Origin: Pseudomonadota bacterium
Lineage (GTDB): Bacteria > Desulfobacterota > Desulfobulbia > Desulfobulbales > SURF-16
Assembly (NCBI GenBank): GCA_018816555.1
Contig: JAHIVT010000032.1
Coordinates: 1-64,000, forward strand
DNA length: 64,000 bases
Direction: 5' to 3'
How positions within the stretch are numbered: position 1 is the stretch's first letter; every line of letters starts with the position of its first letter. Shown here one piece after another: positions 63,218 through 64,000 of this stretch. The notes beneath the pieces are model-generated. The model did not search any database. It saw only the letters and a program-made list of their open reading frames with translations, and was not told the DNA's origin. The position numbers and the translations under genes were made by a program.

Positions 63218-63982
63218 ATGACACTTTTAGATATTAAAAATGTCAATAAACATTTCGGCGGTCTGCAGGCAGTAAGCCAGGTAAGCTTTACCGTGCAGAA
63301 GGGAATGATTAAATCCGTCATCGGTCCCAATGGCGCCGGTAAAACCACTCTTTTTAATCTTATTTCCGGCAATCTGCCGCTCAGTTCCGGCCAAATTTTT
63401 TTTGACGGCAAAGCGATCCATGGGATGCAACCATACCAGATCGCCCGCCGCGGCATTTCCCGTACCTTTCAGAATATCAAGCTTTTCCCGGGTTTGACTG
63501 CCCTGGAAAATGTTATGATCGGGCGCCATACCCGCAGCCGGGCAGGATTTATCGCTGGGATGTTCCATTTTCCCGCCACCCGCAGAGAGGAAGATGCCAT
63601 TCGTGAGAAATCCTTTGAGCTGCTGCAACTTCTCGAAATCAGCCAATATGCCGATGTGGATGCCTCAAGCCTCGCCTTTGGCCAGCAGCGTGCCGTGGAA
63701 TTTGCCAGAGCCCTTGCCTCCGAACCCACTCTTCTCCTGCTTGATGAACCAGCTGCCGGCTTAAATATCTATGAGACAGCGGAAATCGCCCGCCTGATCA
63801 TGAAAATTAAATCCCAAGGGATAACGGTTCTCCTTGTAGAACATGACATGTCGCTGGTCATGGATATTTCCGACCAGATTGTGGTGCTCAGCTTCGGTCA
63901 GAAAATAGCCGAGGATATCCCCAGCTCTATCCAGCAGAACAAGGAAGTTATACAAATCTATCTGGGGGATGCGGATGCTTAA
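63218..63982 (+). CDS. livG: branched-chain amino-acid ABC transporter ATPase LivG
   Basis: 254 residues from the ATG at 63218 (AAGG 10 bases before; an upstream in-frame start inside livM is rejected). Walker A GPNGAGKTT, Q-loop FQNIKLFPGLTALENVMIG, signature LAFGQQRAVEFARAL, Walker B LLLLDEPAAGLN, H-loop VEHDMSLVMD. One of two ATPases of the Liv importer. Confidence 0.95.
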   Translation: MTLLDIKNVNKHFGGLQAVSQVSFTVQKGMIKSVIGPNGAGKTTLFNLISGNLPLSSGQIFFDGKAIHGMQPYQIARRGISRTFQNIKLFPGLTALENVMIGRHTRSRAGFIAGMFHFPATRREEDAIREKSFELLQLLEISQYADVDASSLAFGQQRAVEFARALASEPTLLLLDEPAAGLNIYETAEIARLIMKIKSQGITVLLVEHDMSLVMDISDQIVVLSFGQKIAEDIPSSIQQNKEVIQIYLGDADA

Positions 63983-64000
63983 AATCAAAAATCTTGAGGC
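63975..64000 (+). CDS. livF: start of the second Liv ATPase, cut by the window end
   Basis: The ATG at 63975 overlaps the livG end and begins MLKIKNLEA, as LivF proteins do. Only nine residues are inside the window. Confidence 0.75.

Overview
The window is a 64-kb chromosomal segment of about 55% GC from a Gram-negative anaerobe. Lipopolysaccharide genes (kdsA, kdsC, lptC), outer-membrane barrels, many periplasmic binding proteins and sensor kinases, a nine-heme cytochrome lipoprotein, an indolepyruvate:ferredoxin oxidoreductase next to a phenylacetate-CoA ligase, an ACT protein and a branched-chain amino-acid ABC transporter, and a c-di-GMP-I riboswitch together suggest Desulfobacterota, probably the Desulfobulbales. 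That placement is inference from gene content, not from a marker gene.

Layout. 1-2.6 kb: a probable insertion-sequence end truncates a HAMP sensor gene that follows a PstS-like periplasmic protein and a porin. 3.2-11 kb: pyrF, an AMP-nucleosidase-like protein with a metal-dependent hydrolase, then a minus-strand operon pyrG-pilT-kdsA-kdsC-lptC. 11.2-17.8 kb: nine-heme lipoprotein and RlpA, an overlapping ATPase and nuclease-like pair (a possible defence module), dinB, a lipase and YwbE. 18-23.5 kb: a PA2779/PA2778-type pair, a compact set of small genes including an overlooked 31-residue membrane peptide, an RluA-type pseudouridine synthase and a degenerate diadenylate-cyclase-like protein. 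24-33.5 kb: twin Tat-exported binding proteins with a hybrid histidine kinase, a SpoT-like HD protein, an M48 protease, a frameshifted Mth938-type gene and mtgA. 33.6-41.2 kb: a 604-residue orphan, an MFS transporter, a rhomboid protease, zinc-ribbon, DUF1566, DsbD-like and DUF4405 proteins, and a diheme cytochrome remnant.

41.2-45.5 kb is an accessory, gene-poor, AT-richer stretch. It holds a small secreted protein, a PhnD-like binding protein beside a truncated kinase, IS-like debris, and a DUF1566 gene behind a c-di-GMP-I riboswitch. 45.6-50.6 kb is a five-gene envelope export operon (LolA-like protein, two FtsX permeases, an ATPase, a barrel). 50.7-55 kb is a thiamine thiazole operon (thiF, thiS, thiG, thiH) ending in a stand-alone AICAR transformylase. 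55.5-64 kb is an amino-acid catabolism and uptake run (iorA, iorB, paaK-type ligase, ACT protein, livK, livH, livM, livG, start of livF).

Several dispersed repeats occur: a MITE-like element (two copies and a remnant), an ACAGAG-type palindromic repeat (two copies) and four tracts of 7-8 bp degenerate tandem repeats. A periplasmic binding protein lies next to a sensor protein three times, and two of those three sensors are truncated. No rRNA, tRNA or CRISPR array was seen.
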